The position numbers were made by a program, and so were the translations under genes. Of a DNA stretch of 64,000 bases, positions 48,765 through 58,508 are shown piece by piece. Origin of the DNA: Paraneptunicella aestuarii. GTDB taxonomy: Bacteria > Pseudomonadota > Gammaproteobacteria > Enterobacterales > Alteromonadaceae. The first letter of the stretch is position 1. Each line of letters starts with the position of its first letter. The stretch is taken from contig NZ_CP074570.1 in assembly GCF_019900845.1 (NCBI RefSeq), positions 2,852,001 through 2,916,000 on the forward strand. Direction: 5' to 3'. The notes beneath the pieces are model-generated. The model made no database searches. It was not told the origin of the DNA and worked only from the letters and a program-made list of their open reading frames with translations.

Positions 48765-50327
48765 TCAGTCAATAATTTGCAAACTTTCTTCGGCAAAGCC
48801 CGCCCCTACCTCAGTATAAAAGTTGAAGACTTTATGAATGCCCGATGCCAACAGATGTTCACGCTCATCTTCAAAACGTGCCATAGCCGCGATTTTGCCT
48901 TTATATCCAGCAGAAACTAATTGCTGACAAATATTGTCAATATCTTCAATTGAAGGCAGCGCCAACAGAATAAGCTTGATATGGGTCACATCAATACGTT
49001 CCCATAAGTCAGCGTCTTCTGCATCACCACAGATAACCTGCTTTCCATCCGACTGTAATTGCGACACCCGTTCACTATCAGCATCCAGCCCCCATACGGA
49101 TTCCCCAGCAGCATGAGACAAGGCTTCAAAACTGCCTTTTCCTACCCGCCCCATACCAATCACCAGAATAGATGCATTGCCCGGCTTAACATAAGCATCT
49201 TCTGGTAAACGTTGCTCACGTTCGAACTTGACCAGATAAGGTTTAAACAGGTTGTATCCTCTATGGGCGAAACGATAGGCAATACTGGTAAAGACAAAAG
49301 ACAAGGAAACCGATATCGCGAGGATCACCAACCAGTCCTTCTCTAACCAGCCCTGTTTCACACTCAATGCCACAACAATTAAGCCAAATTCACTAAAATT
49401 GCTTAACACTAATCCAGCAAGATAAGAGGTTCTCCCCCTGAGTTTTAACGCATTGAATAATGAGAAAAACAGCAAATACTTAATCGGTAAAAGCAGGCAA
49501 ATGAATGCCGCCATCGCCAGCATAGGTAATGTTGGAATGGTAATAAAACCAATAGACAGGAAGAAACCGATAAGGAAGAGGTCTTTAAAGCCCAGCAATG
49601 ACTTGGCCAACTCGGTACTTTTTACATGGGAACTGAGTAAAATCCCCATAATTAATGCACCTAAATCCCCTTTCACATCAACCAAATTAAATAATTCATA
49701 TCCTCCCAAGGCCAGGAAGAATCCGGTCAGTGGTAGAAGTTCACCGTGTCCTGCGGCATTAAGAAGACGATCAATCAGCGGACGCACAAAAATCAATAGT
49801 GGCAACCCTAATGCCAGCATAGATGGGATTTTACCCGTTGCCAACGCAAGAAAGACAACCGCGATGATATCTTGCATAACCAATATCGCTATCGCCAGTT
49901 TGCCATGCCGGGTTTTCATTTCCCCACTGTCTTCCAAAACCTTAACAATACAAACGGTACTGCTAAAGCTAAGAGCAAAACCTAATAACGTTGCAGTTTT
50001 CCAATCCAGCACTTCAAAATAAGCCAATCCCCATGTCATGTATAACATGGAAAAACTGGCAAAAAGCACTATCCAGAAGAAAGCAGATAATCCTGTACCT
50101 ACCCATACTTCCGTTCTAAACAAGTCTTTTATGTTTAGTTTCAAGCCAATAGTGAACAACATGAGCGTGATCCCCAAATCTGCAAGCAGCTGCAAATTAG
50201 GATCAGGAGTTATACCAAAGAAATTGAGAATGAAGCCTGCGCACAAAAAACCGATCAACGGTGGCAAGGAAAGAAATCGAAATACAAATCCACAAACAAA
50301 AGCGACAAAAATCCAAATAAATTCCAT
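48765..50327 (-). CDS. CPA2-family cation:proton antiporter with TrkA-N domain
   Basis: A 520-residue KefB/YbaL-type protein. About twelve membrane helices (1-370) include the antiporter core LLGFALSFSSTVCIVKVLED and GDLGALIMGILLSSH; the C-terminal cytoplasmic TrkA-N/RCK domain begins SILVIGMGRVGKGSFEAL and carries a dinucleotide-binding GxGxxG and Asp (WGLDADSERV). Probably exports potassium or sodium in exchange for protons under NAD(H) or redox control; no quinone reductase (KefF/G) is adjacent. Confidence 0.9.
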   Translation of the reverse strand: MEFIWIFVAFVCGFVFRFLSLPPLIGFLCAGFILNFFGITPDPNLQLLADLGITLMLFTIGLKLNIKDLFRTEVWVGTGLSAFFWIVLFASFSMLYMTWGLAYFEVLDWKTATLLGFALSFSSTVCIVKVLEDSGEMKTRHGKLAIAILVMQDIIAVVFLALATGKIPSMLALGLPLLIFVRPLIDRLLNAAGHGELLPLTGFFLALGGYELFNLVDVKGDLGALIMGILLSSHVKSTELAKSLLGFKDLFLIGFFLSIGFITIPTLPMLAMAAFICLLLPIKYLLFFSLFNALKLRGRTSYLAGLVLSNFSEFGLIVVALSVKQGWLEKDWLVILAISVSLSFVFTSIAYRFAHRGYNLFKPYLVKFEREQRLPEDAYVKPGNASILVIGMGRVGKGSFEALSHAAGESVWGLDADSERVSQLQSDGKQVICGDAEDADLWERIDVTHIKLILLALPSIEDIDNICQQLVSAGYKGKIAAMARFEDEREHLLASGIHKVFNFYTEVGAGFAEESLQIID

Positions 50328-50388
50328 GAGGGCTTAAACACCTTAATGGTTATGGTCAAGAGTACCTATTTGCTTGACGGTCAGAACA

Positions 50389-50408
50389 GCCAGCCGTCGA
50401 CGGCTGGC
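50389..50408. repeat. Perfect 20-bp palindrome
   Basis: GCCAGCCGTCGACGGCTGGC reads identically on both strands and lies between the EF-hand gene and the antiporter gene. There is no T-run on either side, so it is not a standard terminator. It is also far richer in G and C than its surroundings. Confidence 0.7.
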
Positions 50409-50428
50409 GTAACAAAAACGAGATAAGT

Positions 50429-50677
50429 TTAGTATTCCCACCAGGAATTCTGCCACCAGGACAAAAACTCGTCGAAATCAACTGCCCCATCATTATTCTC
50501 ATCAATAATGGAAAAACCTTCTCTCGCCTGGTGTTCTTTAACTTTTGGTGACAGCACTTTTAAGAGCTCAAAAAACTCTTGCTCATCAATGCAACCATTA
50601 TTGTCTTTATCAAAGAACAGAAAGTCTTCTCTGATTTTTTCAATTTGTTGTTCTGTAAGTGCTTTTGCTTCCGACAT
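50429..50677 (-). CDS. EF-hand calcium-binding protein
   Basis: An 82-residue protein made of two EF-hands: FFDKDNNGCIDEQEF (about 22-36) and IIDENNDGAVDFDEF (about 58-72), each with the full D-x-D/N-x-D/N-G-x-I/V-D-x-x-E calcium loop. No signal peptide. It ends in an aromatic tail WWQNSWWEY. A calmodulin-like buffer or sensor; partner unknown. Confidence 0.88.
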   Translation of the reverse strand: MSEAKALTEQQIEKIREDFLFFDKDNNGCIDEQEFFELLKVLSPKVKEHQAREGFSIIDENNDGAVDFDEFLSWWQNSWWEY

Positions 50678-50759
50678 GATTATTTATCCAATTCTAATTT
50701 TGCAGGTAATAATAAAGTGTTCCTTTGTTCATTGTCCATTTGATGTCGTTAAAATGCTA

Positions 50760-50820
50760 GAGGCTGTTGATCTTAATTCGTTACAATACGTTGAGTTAAC
50801 GCAATTTTTGTTCAACAACC
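50760..50820. repeat. Diverged short inverted-repeat unit related to the MITE ends
   Basis: GAGGCTGTTGATCTT at 50760-50774 matches the end-type sequence at 52332 in 14 of 15 bases and that at 15094 in 13 of 15. An inverted partner TTGTTCAACAACC lies at 50808-50820. Possibly a small or decayed relative of the 15093-15373 element. Confidence 0.4.
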
Positions 50821-50910
50821 ATGCGAATTAGGGAAAGAATAAAGAAAGGATTTCAAGGCAGAAAAAGTAGCTACCAGAAAACTGGATAGCTACTTAAATC
50901 AAAGAGAATA

Positions 50911-51903
50911 TCAGGAACCCGCTTTAGCGGCTGCTCTTTGAGCCTTACGAATTTCAGACTTGCGACGACGTTTTTCAAACGTTGCCATACGAGCTTCATT
51001 GCCAAGATGCTCTTCTTGCCTCTCTCTGGCAAGCTGTACCTGTTTTTCTCTTTCACGGAAGCGCTTTAGCTGTTCTTCAGAATGAGTACCATGACAACGA
51101 GGGCATGAAACACCAGCTTCAAACAATTCACTTTGCTTGTCTTCCTCAGTTATCGGTAAGCGACACGCATAGCACTGATCATATTTAGACTTTTGCAAAT
51201 CGTGGTCAACAGCAACGCGATTATCGAAAACAAAGCAATCGCCTTCCCATAGAGACTCTTCTTTTGGCACTTCTTCCAAATATTTTAAAATCCCACCTTC
51301 CAGGTGATACACCTCTTCAAAACCCAGCTCTTTTAAATAGGCAGTGGACTTTTCACAACGGATCCCACCGGTACAAAACATGGCAACTTTCTTGTTTTTC
51401 GCAGGATCAAGGTTGTCTTTCACATATTGAGGAAATTCACGAAATGTTTGGGTTTTGGGATCAATCGCGTGCTTGAAAGTGCCTATTTCTATCTCGTAAT
51501 CATTACGAGTATCAATCACTGTCACGTCGGGATCAGAAATTAAAGCATTCCAATCTGCTGGCTTAACATAGGTGCCAACGGTTTTACGAGGGTCAATGCC
51601 CTCAACACCCATAGTGACAATTTCATTTTTAAGCTTAACCTTTGTGCGATAGAAAGGCTGCTCTTCGTCGAAGGATTCTTTGTAGGAAACCGGTTGAATG
51701 CGTTCATCACTATTTAACCACGCCAGTACAGCATCAATTCCTTCTCGAGTACCAGAAATCGTGCCGTTAATTCCTTCCAACGCTAACAAAAGCGTTCCTT
51801 TAACACCACTTTTCTCCATAACATCCTGTAAAGGCGCTCGCATTTCCTTATAGTTTTCTAATGTGACGAACTTATATAACGCACATACAACGTATTGAGA
51901 CAT
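50911..51903 (-). CDS. trhO: tRNA uridine(34) hydroxylase (rhodanese family)
   Basis: YceA-type enzyme that forms 5-hydroxyuridine at tRNA wobble position 34 with oxygen. From the ATG at 51903 (AGAGG upstream) it is 330 residues; the 22-codon extension upstream is not conserved-looking. Parts: N-terminal acylphosphatase-like domain ([18 protein letters not shown]), a rhodanese domain ([15 protein letters not shown]) with the active cysteine in [13 protein letters not shown], then a zinc-like Cys pair region (CYACRLP, CPRCHG) and a basic tail. Confidence 0.94.
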   Translation of the reverse strand: MSQYVVCALYKFVTLENYKEMRAPLQDVMEKSGVKGTLLLALEGINGTISGTREGIDAVLAWLNSDERIQPVSYKESFDEEQPFYRTKVKLKNEIVTMGVEGIDPRKTVGTYVKPADWNALISDPDVTVIDTRNDYEIEIGTFKHAIDPKTQTFREFPQYVKDNLDPAKNKKVAMFCTGGIRCEKSTAYLKELGFEEVYHLEGGILKYLEEVPKEESLWEGDCFVFDNRVAVDHDLQKSKYDQCYACRLPITEEDKQSELFEAGVSCPRCHGTHSEEQLKRFREREKQVQLARERQEEHLGNEARMATFEKRRRKSEIRKAQRAAAKAGS

Positions 51904-51969
51904 TGTCTTACCTCTTAGCAATCTGGAACGTAAAACCAGGGCTCTAGGCCAATTTTTAAAGCGCGGCAT

Positions 51970-52518
51970 ACTACCGGATTTAACCCGAATATGCCATTAA
52001 AGCTTGTTTGACTACCATTTATAGTAGCTTGACATTGTACGTGAAAGCTCATGTTCCACAGAGCTGTTAGTATGATTGCTTACACATTAGTATAACTATG
52101 GGTATATAAAAGTAAGTTAAACCAAGTACCGCAAGTTAAGCATTTTGTTTAATTATCAACGCATTAAACCATACCCAGCACTAAGAAAAAGTTTCACAAA
52201 CATGACAACGATCAATTTGCACATGATCTTTTGCACCTTTTTAAGCTGGATAACTCATCAATTTTATTGGTAATATAATTTCTCGTAGACTATATAGTTA
52301 TGTACAAGGTGAACATCATATATAGTCCTTGGAGTCTGTTGATCTTTAGTAATCATTTTTGCAGCAGCCCGTACCGTTTGCATAAGGCAGTATGAGTATC
52401 TCGATTAACAAGCTCTAAAAGCAGGGAATAAAATCATAGCTGCACTTGTTGAGAGCAGATTTAAGCAGTTGCCACTCTCACAGTATGGTTAAACTGGGGC
52501 ATAAGCCAAAGCAAGATT
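51970..52518. other. Intergenic region between trhO and the diguanylate cyclase gene
   Basis: About 550 AT-rich bases. It holds a 9-bp inverted repeat (GACTATATA 52288-52296 / TATATAGTC 52319-52327) and a MITE-end-like sequence at 52331. No gene is seen. Confidence 0.45.
52331..52366 (+). repeat. Single end similar to the MITE-like element
   Basis: GGAGTCTGTTGATCTTTAGT and the following bases to GCAGCAG align well with 15093-15130 (shared GTCTGTTGA, CTTT and TTTNTGCAGC). No matching opposite end was found, so it may be a solo or decayed copy. Confidence 0.4.
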
Positions 52519-53667
52519 ATGACTTTTATCATGAGCCTGTTGCGTCGCTATTTAAACGCAGGTCTAAACCAACATAATAATCCGGAAATCAACCGTAAAA
52601 CCTTCATGGTGAACCTGTTCGGATTAGTTGGATTGATACTCACCACAATAATGGGCACAGCTGCTATGCTCAATGGCAACTATATGCTGTGTATAGCACT
52701 GTATTTAACGGGTATGAGCTACCTGCTCAGCTATCAATTACAGAAGTTCACCGGCAACAAACAAATTTACTCATCCATTATTCTTTATTCCATGTTTGGC
52801 TTTTTGATTTATCTTGTCTACTCAGGCGGGGTTGCCAATACCGGGCCACTGTGGATATTTATGGCGGCTCCTGTCGCATTATTCTTCGACGGACTAAAGA
52901 AGGGATTAATCGATATCGCTATTTTTATTGGCGTGATTAGTTTGATGATGTTTTATCCTGACGACGCACTTATTAATACTCATTACACAAGCGAGTTTAA
53001 ACAGCGCCTGCTTTACTCTTTCTTATCCGTTACTTTTTTATCTGCCTATTACGAATATTCCAGACAACGTTCATTTGATTTTATGTTAAGAATAAGCCGC
53101 AAGTTTGAGCAAATGGCTAAATATGATCCGCTCACCCACTTGCCAAACCGTCGTGACGCAATGGACAAGCTGGAATATGAGTATCGCCGCATTGAACGAA
53201 ACCTGACGCCAGTAGCATTGATTTTAGTAGACGTCGATTTTTTCAAACGGATCAACGATGCACATGGCCATGCTGCGGGAGATAAGGTACTGGTAGATTT
53301 GGCCGATTTGTTCAAGCATATTATCCGCAAACAGGATACTGTCGCTCGTTGGGGCGGTGAAGAATTCCTCTTTATTTTGCCGCAAACAAACTCAACTCAA
53401 GCATTGGTTGTAGCTAATAAAATCCGCAACAATCTTGCCAAAACAAGCTTTGACTACGAAGCGAATGCATTCAATATCACGGTGAGTATGGGTATCAGCG
53501 AAGTAAACGCGAAGGTTTCCATTGAAGCGGCAATCAAACAGGCCGATGATTTTTTATATCTTGCCAAGAAAAACGGCAGAGATCAGTTTCAGCCTCAACC
53601 GGTTGTGTATCAGACAGAAAGCTCTTCCAACAACTCCTCAGACAGAAACCGTTCCTTTTCTGTATAA
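52519..53667 (+). CDS. Membrane diguanylate cyclase (GGDEF)
   Basis: A 382-residue protein with about five to six membrane helices (30-180) followed by a GGDEF domain that makes cyclic di-GMP. The active site reads WGGEEFLFI, the substrate motif is KYDPLTHLPNRR, and an RKQD I-site sits five residues before GGEEF, so product inhibition is likely. No EAL domain. A second ATG four codons on is an alternative start. Confidence 0.94.
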   Translation: MTFIMSLLRRYLNAGLNQHNNPEINRKTFMVNLFGLVGLILTTIMGTAAMLNGNYMLCIALYLTGMSYLLSYQLQKFTGNKQIYSSIILYSMFGFLIYLVYSGGVANTGPLWIFMAAPVALFFDGLKKGLIDIAIFIGVISLMMFYPDDALINTHYTSEFKQRLLYSFLSVTFLSAYYEYSRQRSFDFMLRISRKFEQMAKYDPLTHLPNRRDAMDKLEYEYRRIERNLTPVALILVDVDFFKRINDAHGHAAGDKVLVDLADLFKHIIRKQDTVARWGGEEFLFILPQTNSTQALVVANKIRNNLAKTSFDYEANAFNITVSMGISEVNAKVSIEAAIKQADDFLYLAKKNGRDQFQPQPVVYQTESSSNNSSDRNRSFSV

Positions 53668-53781
53668 CCCACTTACAATTGGGGAGAAATCATATTCGCT
53701 CTCCCCTTGAACCGCTTTTTAAACACCAAAATCAGGTAAAAATCTAATAAGACGGTTGTTAATTTTAATAAGGTCGTTACT

Positions 53782-53835
53782 ATGTCGCATATTTTGCAAA
53801 TTAACCATACATCATTTACATCATTGGAAAAGTAA
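53782..53835 (+). CDS. Candidate 17-residue leader peptide of the SapC gene
   Basis: A short frame from ATG 53782 with AAGG about eight bases upstream ends in TAA that overlaps the next start (TAATG at 53833-53837). Its coding is unremarkable (MSHILQINHTSFTSLEK). The arrangement would couple translation of the SapC gene to it. Confidence 0.35.
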   Translation: MSHILQINHTSFTSLEK

Positions 53836-54554
53836 TGGCTAAGGTCGAACAACTAAATAGTAACTCACATCGTAAAATTAAAATTAAAACCAACCGCGAC
53901 GTAAGCGATTTGCAAGATCAAAGCATTTTGCCTTTGGTACTTGCAGAATTCCCACAAGCCGCTATTGAATTCCCTATCTGCTTTATCAAAAATGCTCAAA
54001 ACGAAGACATCCAGGTGGTTGCTTTGATGGGTATCGAAAGCAAGGAAAACCTGTTTGTTGTTGACGGCGACAAATGGAATGGCGCGTATATGCCGGCTCG
54101 CTATACTCACCGTCCTTTTGGTTTGGTACAAAACCCGGATGATAAATCAAACTTCGGCATTGCTATCAATGTTGAAAGCAACCTGGTTAATGAAGAAGAA
54201 GGCATTGCGTTATTCGACGAAGAAGGCAAAGAAACCGAGTTCCTGGTTAAGCAAAAAGAAGCAATGGCTGCTTACTTGCAACAAGAGCAAATGACGAAAG
54301 CATTTGCCAAGGAATTAATGGATAAAGGCTTCCTTGTTCAGAAGCAAATCAATGTAAAAGTACAAGATCAACAATATGATATTGATGGCGTTTACATTGT
54401 TGATGAGAAGAAAATCGACGAATTGTCCGACGAAGAGTTTCTGAATTTACGTAAGCGTGGCTTGCTAAACCCAATCTTCACTCACCTGATTTCAATGCGT
54501 CAGATGAACAACCTGATTAAGCGTAAGTCTGAAAAAGTGGGTTCACCTGCTTAA
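53835..54554 (+). CDS. SapC-family protein
   Basis: A 239-residue cytoplasmic protein of the SapC family, named from S-layer gene clusters but widespread in proteobacteria without S-layers. Typical are LPLVLAEFPQAAIEFPICF, a GAYMPARYTHRPFGLV segment and the C-terminal LPIFTHLISMRQMNNLI-like end. Role unclear. Confidence 0.85.
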   Translation: MAKVEQLNSNSHRKIKIKTNRDVSDLQDQSILPLVLAEFPQAAIEFPICFIKNAQNEDIQVVALMGIESKENLFVVDGDKWNGAYMPARYTHRPFGLVQNPDDKSNFGIAINVESNLVNEEEGIALFDEEGKETEFLVKQKEAMAAYLQQEQMTKAFAKELMDKGFLVQKQINVKVQDQQYDIDGVYIVDEKKIDELSDEEFLNLRKRGLLNPIFTHLISMRQMNNLIKRKSEKVGSPA

Positions 54555-54577
54555 GACTTTCCACTCATATCAGGCCA

Positions 54578-54608
54578 ATAAGAGTAGCAGGGTTTCTGCT
54601 ACTCTTAT
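54578..54608. terminator. Terminator between SapC gene and amylase gene
   Basis: Perfect 13-bp stem ATAAGAGTAGCAG/CTGCTACTCTTAT with a five-base loop between convergent genes. T-run is weak. Confidence 0.7.
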
Positions 54609-54655
54609 CAAACACCAGGTTCCAGCTTTTTACACTTCCCTTTATTCTTTCACTA

Positions 54656-56302
54656 TTACTTTACCCGCTTGTACGGTGTATACCCTGAAATTTGCGCAGT
54701 TTGAACTTTTAGCATTACCGTTTTACCCGCAGGCACATTAGCCCGAATTAATCCACTCCATATCTGAACAGGTTCTTTTATCACACCTAGCAAATCCGTC
54801 ATCATGGTGGCATTCATTAATTTTGAATTAGCAATCATGACACTTTCAGAGACATCTTCGGTTCCCGGATTAGCCAAAACCACAATGGTTTCATCTGCAG
54901 TATCGGTATAGCGCTCAAATGCGACTAGTTTCTCTGAGTTCACCACTCGAAACTCACCAATGCGCAACGCACGATTAGTTTTACGAATATCAATAAGATT
55001 CTGTAACCAGACTAACGAGGGGTTATCATCTTTAACCCAGTCCCAACGCATGGGAGCTCGCATTTCAGGGTCAATACCACCAGTCATACCCACTTCAACG
55101 CCATAATAAACATTGGGGGAACCAGGAAAGCTGAATTGCAGCACTTGAGCCATTTGTTGTTGCCATAGCTCAGGAAACAAATTCTTAAGCCTCGGAGTAT
55201 CATGATTATCCAAAACCAGCCAGGACTTAAGCATCGGCTCAATCCCTGCATCTGATACCATTCGGTCTAACATGGTCACAGCCATTGCCGGTGATATATC
55301 CCCAAAGATAGTTCTGATTAACACTTCTCTGGCTGAGAAATTCATGATGCCATCAATTGCCGGAAACCATTCTTTGGGGTAATTCCATATTTCCCCTACC
55401 ACTAATGCCCCTGGTTTAGCTTGATGAGCCGCTTGAGTTAACTCGGTTAAATAACGAAAACCGATATCAAATGCGACATCCAGACGCCAACCATCAATGC
55501 CTTCGTCCAGCAGATAACCTTGCACCACAGAATTGGGCGCATTATATACATGCTCGCGTACAGCAGGATTCTCCAAATTTAGTTCTGGCAAGTTAATAGC
55601 CGATGCCCATGCTCTATGCCCAGAAGGATATTGCTCACCAAAATAAAACCAATCTCGATATGGGCTATTCTGGTCTTTACTCGCTTGCTTAAAAATTTCT
55701 GCGTTGCGTCCCATATGGTTGAATACACCATCAAGCACCAGTTTCATGCCTCGACGGTGAAGCTCGTCAGCAAGCGCTTTAACATCTTCACGATCGCCAA
55801 ATTCAGGAGAGACTTTTTTATAATCCAAGGCGTCATATTTATGGTTGGTAAAACCATAATGAATAGGATTGAGATATAGAACATCCATCCCAAGACGTTG
55901 AATGTGATCCAGTTTGCTTTTAAGGCTATCGAGATCACCACCCCAAAATTCTATTTCATGGCTCCAAACTTGAGCGTCTTCCAGATAATGACCGCCTTTA
56001 GGCACTTCGTCCCAACTTTTCAGCACCTTTGGAGAAGCATATAAATCACGCTTTTTGTCCAGGTTCTTAGATGGTGCGTATCGATCGACCAACACCTGAT
56101 AAACCAAGGCACCATTTCGCCAATCCTGTCCACGTTTAACTAAACTGGCGGTCAATTGCTTGTCTTGCTCATTTGCAAAATAATTTGATGTATCTGCCAC
56201 TGATTGCCCTTGCACTAAAAATAAACTCAACATCATCCCTGTTACGATTTTATTCCTGAATGAATGTCGTACTATGTTCAATATGATGTTTCCTGTAATC
56301 AT
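54656..56302 (-). CDS. Secreted GH13 alpha-amylase-family enzyme
   Basis: A 548-residue glycoside hydrolase with an N-terminal signal (hydrophobic about 20-35, cleavage after VA). Conserved regions: DGVFNHMGR, nucleophile in DGWRLDVAFD, acid/base Glu in VVGEIWNYP and third carboxylate in VLDNHDTPRL. The pattern suits periplasmic neopullulanase or maltogenic-type enzymes. With the lipoprotein at 26121-27509 it gives the cell two distinct GH13 enzymes outside the cytoplasm. Confidence 0.9.
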   Translation of the reverse strand: MITGNIILNIVRHSFRNKIVTGMMLSLFLVQGQSVADTSNYFANEQDKQLTASLVKRGQDWRNGALVYQVLVDRYAPSKNLDKKRDLYASPKVLKSWDEVPKGGHYLEDAQVWSHEIEFWGGDLDSLKSKLDHIQRLGMDVLYLNPIHYGFTNHKYDALDYKKVSPEFGDREDVKALADELHRRGMKLVLDGVFNHMGRNAEIFKQASKDQNSPYRDWFYFGEQYPSGHRAWASAINLPELNLENPAVREHVYNAPNSVVQGYLLDEGIDGWRLDVAFDIGFRYLTELTQAAHQAKPGALVVGEIWNYPKEWFPAIDGIMNFSAREVLIRTIFGDISPAMAVTMLDRMVSDAGIEPMLKSWLVLDNHDTPRLKNLFPELWQQQMAQVLQFSFPGSPNVYYGVEVGMTGGIDPEMRAPMRWDWVKDDNPSLVWLQNLIDIRKTNRALRIGEFRVVNSEKLVAFERYTDTADETIVVLANPGTEDVSESVMIANSKLMNATMMTDLLGVIKEPVQIWSGLIRANVPAGKTVMLKVQTAQISGYTPYKRVK

Positions 56303-56459
56303 TTTTAAATAACTCTCATTGATGCTAGCACGGCCTGATGATGTTGCGCAGATGAATACGTAAGCATTACATTTTTATGGAAATTTCACTTCCCTGAAAA
56401 GCACTGGATACGGTAGCCTTAATAGCATCAAAGCGCCCTGAAAAAACATTCAAATTTGT

Positions 56460-58067
56460 ATGACCACGTTAAGAGATAGCAACATCAATAAACTCTCCCA
56501 ACAATCATTCGATGTTTTGATTATCGGGGGTGGTATCAATGGCGCCGTATCGGCAGCATCCCTTGCAGCCAAGGGCGCTAAGGTAGCTCTGATCGACAAA
56601 GGCGATTTTGCAGGCAATACCAGTTCCAATTCGTCCAATCTGGCATGGGGTGGTATCAAATACCTGGAATCATGGGAATTTAGCCTGGTTAATAAGCTAT
56701 GTAAAAGCCGCAACCACTTAATGAGCCAGTATCCATCCAGTGTTAAGGAAATTCGGTTTCTAACCAGTATTCAAAAAGGCTTTCGCTACCCAGCATTACT
56801 CGTTTATCTGGGCACGCTGCTGTATTGGGTAATCGGGCGATTTAAAACCGCTTCACCCAACTATCTAACACCCAAAGACATCAAGCAGCAGGAACAAGCC
56901 ATTAATACCGATAATGTATCAGGCGGGTTTGAATATTCAGATTGCTATTTACACGACAACGACGCCCGTTTCGTGTTCAATTTCATTCGTTCGAGCATGA
57001 GTTACGGCTGCATAGCAGCCAACTATGTAGAACTTAAACAGGCCAGCAAAAACGCTCAAGGATGGACTGTTCAAGCCTATGACAACATTTCAGGAAAAGC
57101 ACTGAACATTCAGGCAAAAGTCTTGATCAATGCCGCCGGACCCGAAGTAGACAAAGTCAATCAACTCTATCACCAAATGACAGAGCACCATCACTTGTAT
57201 TCCAAAGGCGTACATTTGATCGTTGATAGAATTGCACACAATCACAAAGTGCTGACCTTTTTCGCAAGCGATGGTCGATTGTTTTTTGTTATACCGTTAG
57301 GGCCTCGCACCTGTATTGGTACAACAGACACTCAAGTCGAAACACCGAATGCGCACGTGACCAATGAAGACCGAACCTTCATACTCAATAATGCCAATAA
57401 TCTTTTGGATTTAGATGTACCTCTTACTGAGCAAGACATTATCGCAGAACGCTGCGGTGTTCGACCATTAGCAATAAAAGGAACACAAGGTAAAGCCGAT
57501 TGGGTTCAACTTTCCAGAAAACATGCCATAGATGTCGATCAGGATAATGCTCACTTATCTATTTTCGGTGGAAAATTAACTGATTGTATCAATGTCGGTG
57601 ATGAAGTCTCTGAACTGGTGGAAGAACTCGGGATTACACTCCCCTATCCTAAACAAAAATGGTATGGCGAACCCGATGACGCGATGAAGAACGAGTTTAT
57701 GCATAGAGCCAGATTATTAGGACTGGATGATCTAACTCCCGAATCATCATCTGAACCGCTAACACAACGTTTTTGGAGACGGTACGGAAGAAATGCCTTT
57801 GCCATGCTTGAATCCATTCGTGAAGATCCATCACAAGCAGATCTTCTTATCGAAAACTCAGAGTACCTAAGAGTGGAAATTGAACATGCAGCTCGCAGGG
57901 AAATGATTACCAAACTGGATGACTTTTTACGGCGTCGTTCCAAAATTGCCTTAGTGGTAAAACACCATGACATCCTGCAAGCGCCGGGGCTAAAAGAAGC
58001 TTGTAGAATTCTATTCGGCAATCAGGCTGAAGCTAAGTTACAGGAATACATTGAACAGCATCGCTGA
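56460..58067 (+). CDS. glpD: FAD-dependent glycerol-3-phosphate dehydrogenase
   Basis: A 535-residue membrane-associated flavoenzyme that oxidises glycerol 3-phosphate to dihydroxyacetone phosphate and passes electrons to quinone. FAD-binding fold DVLIIGGGINGAVSAASLAA, then SNSSNLAWGGIKYLE, the conserved FVIPLGPRTCIGTTDT-type segment and the C-terminal helical domain with AARREMITKLDDFLRRRSK. No glpF, glpK or glpR neighbours. Confidence 0.94.
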   Translation: MTTLRDSNINKLSQQSFDVLIIGGGINGAVSAASLAAKGAKVALIDKGDFAGNTSSNSSNLAWGGIKYLESWEFSLVNKLCKSRNHLMSQYPSSVKEIRFLTSIQKGFRYPALLVYLGTLLYWVIGRFKTASPNYLTPKDIKQQEQAINTDNVSGGFEYSDCYLHDNDARFVFNFIRSSMSYGCIAANYVELKQASKNAQGWTVQAYDNISGKALNIQAKVLINAAGPEVDKVNQLYHQMTEHHHLYSKGVHLIVDRIAHNHKVLTFFASDGRLFFVIPLGPRTCIGTTDTQVETPNAHVTNEDRTFILNNANNLLDLDVPLTEQDIIAERCGVRPLAIKGTQGKADWVQLSRKHAIDVDQDNAHLSIFGGKLTDCINVGDEVSELVEELGITLPYPKQKWYGEPDDAMKNEFMHRARLLGLDDLTPESSSEPLTQRFWRRYGRNAFAMLESIREDPSQADLLIENSEYLRVEIEHAARREMITKLDDFLRRRSKIALVVKHHDILQAPGLKEACRILFGNQAEAKLQEYIEQHR

Positions 58068-58188
58068 TAGCCTCCAGCCAATAGCGATTCACCGACTAAA
58101 GCATATAGCAGTAGATTGTCACCGTGGTGTCATTGAATATTGATGAATCGGCGGTATACTCATTTCTACTTGTTTTCACTTACTAAAG

Positions 58189-58467
58189 TTGTTTGTCAAT
58201 CTCGTGCCAAAGAAAAACTCACCGAAGAAAAAAGACAAGTCTGAAAAAGAATTAGATAAGGTCGCAGCTGTAGAAATTAAGCGCCACGTAAAGTCCCTTA
58301 TGGCACTTAAAGGTATTAACTACAAAACATTAGCCAAGCTTCTATCTGCATATGGACGCCCTATTACAGAACAAAGTTTGCGCAACAAAATAAGTAAAGG
58401 CTCCCACCGAACAACTTGGTACTGGGATCTACTTAAAGCCATTGAATCGAAAGAAGAAGATGAGTAA
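58189..58467 (+). CDS. DUF6471-like small DNA-binding-type protein
   Basis: About 87-92 residues, depending on whether TTG 58189 or GTG 58204 is used. After a Lys-rich start, VKSLMALKGINYKTLAKLLS then ITEQSLRNKISKG gives a helix-turn-helix-like unit that resembles DUF6471. Possibly a small regulator. It converges on a small membrane protein gene. Confidence 0.6.
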   Translation: MFVNLVPKKNSPKKKDKSEKELDKVAAVEIKRHVKSLMALKGINYKTLAKLLSAYGRPITEQSLRNKISKGSHRTTWYWDLLKAIESKEEDE

Positions 58468-58508
58468 TAGGCATCTGAGGCAACAGCGCCCTCAGAGTGC
58501 CAGATGAG

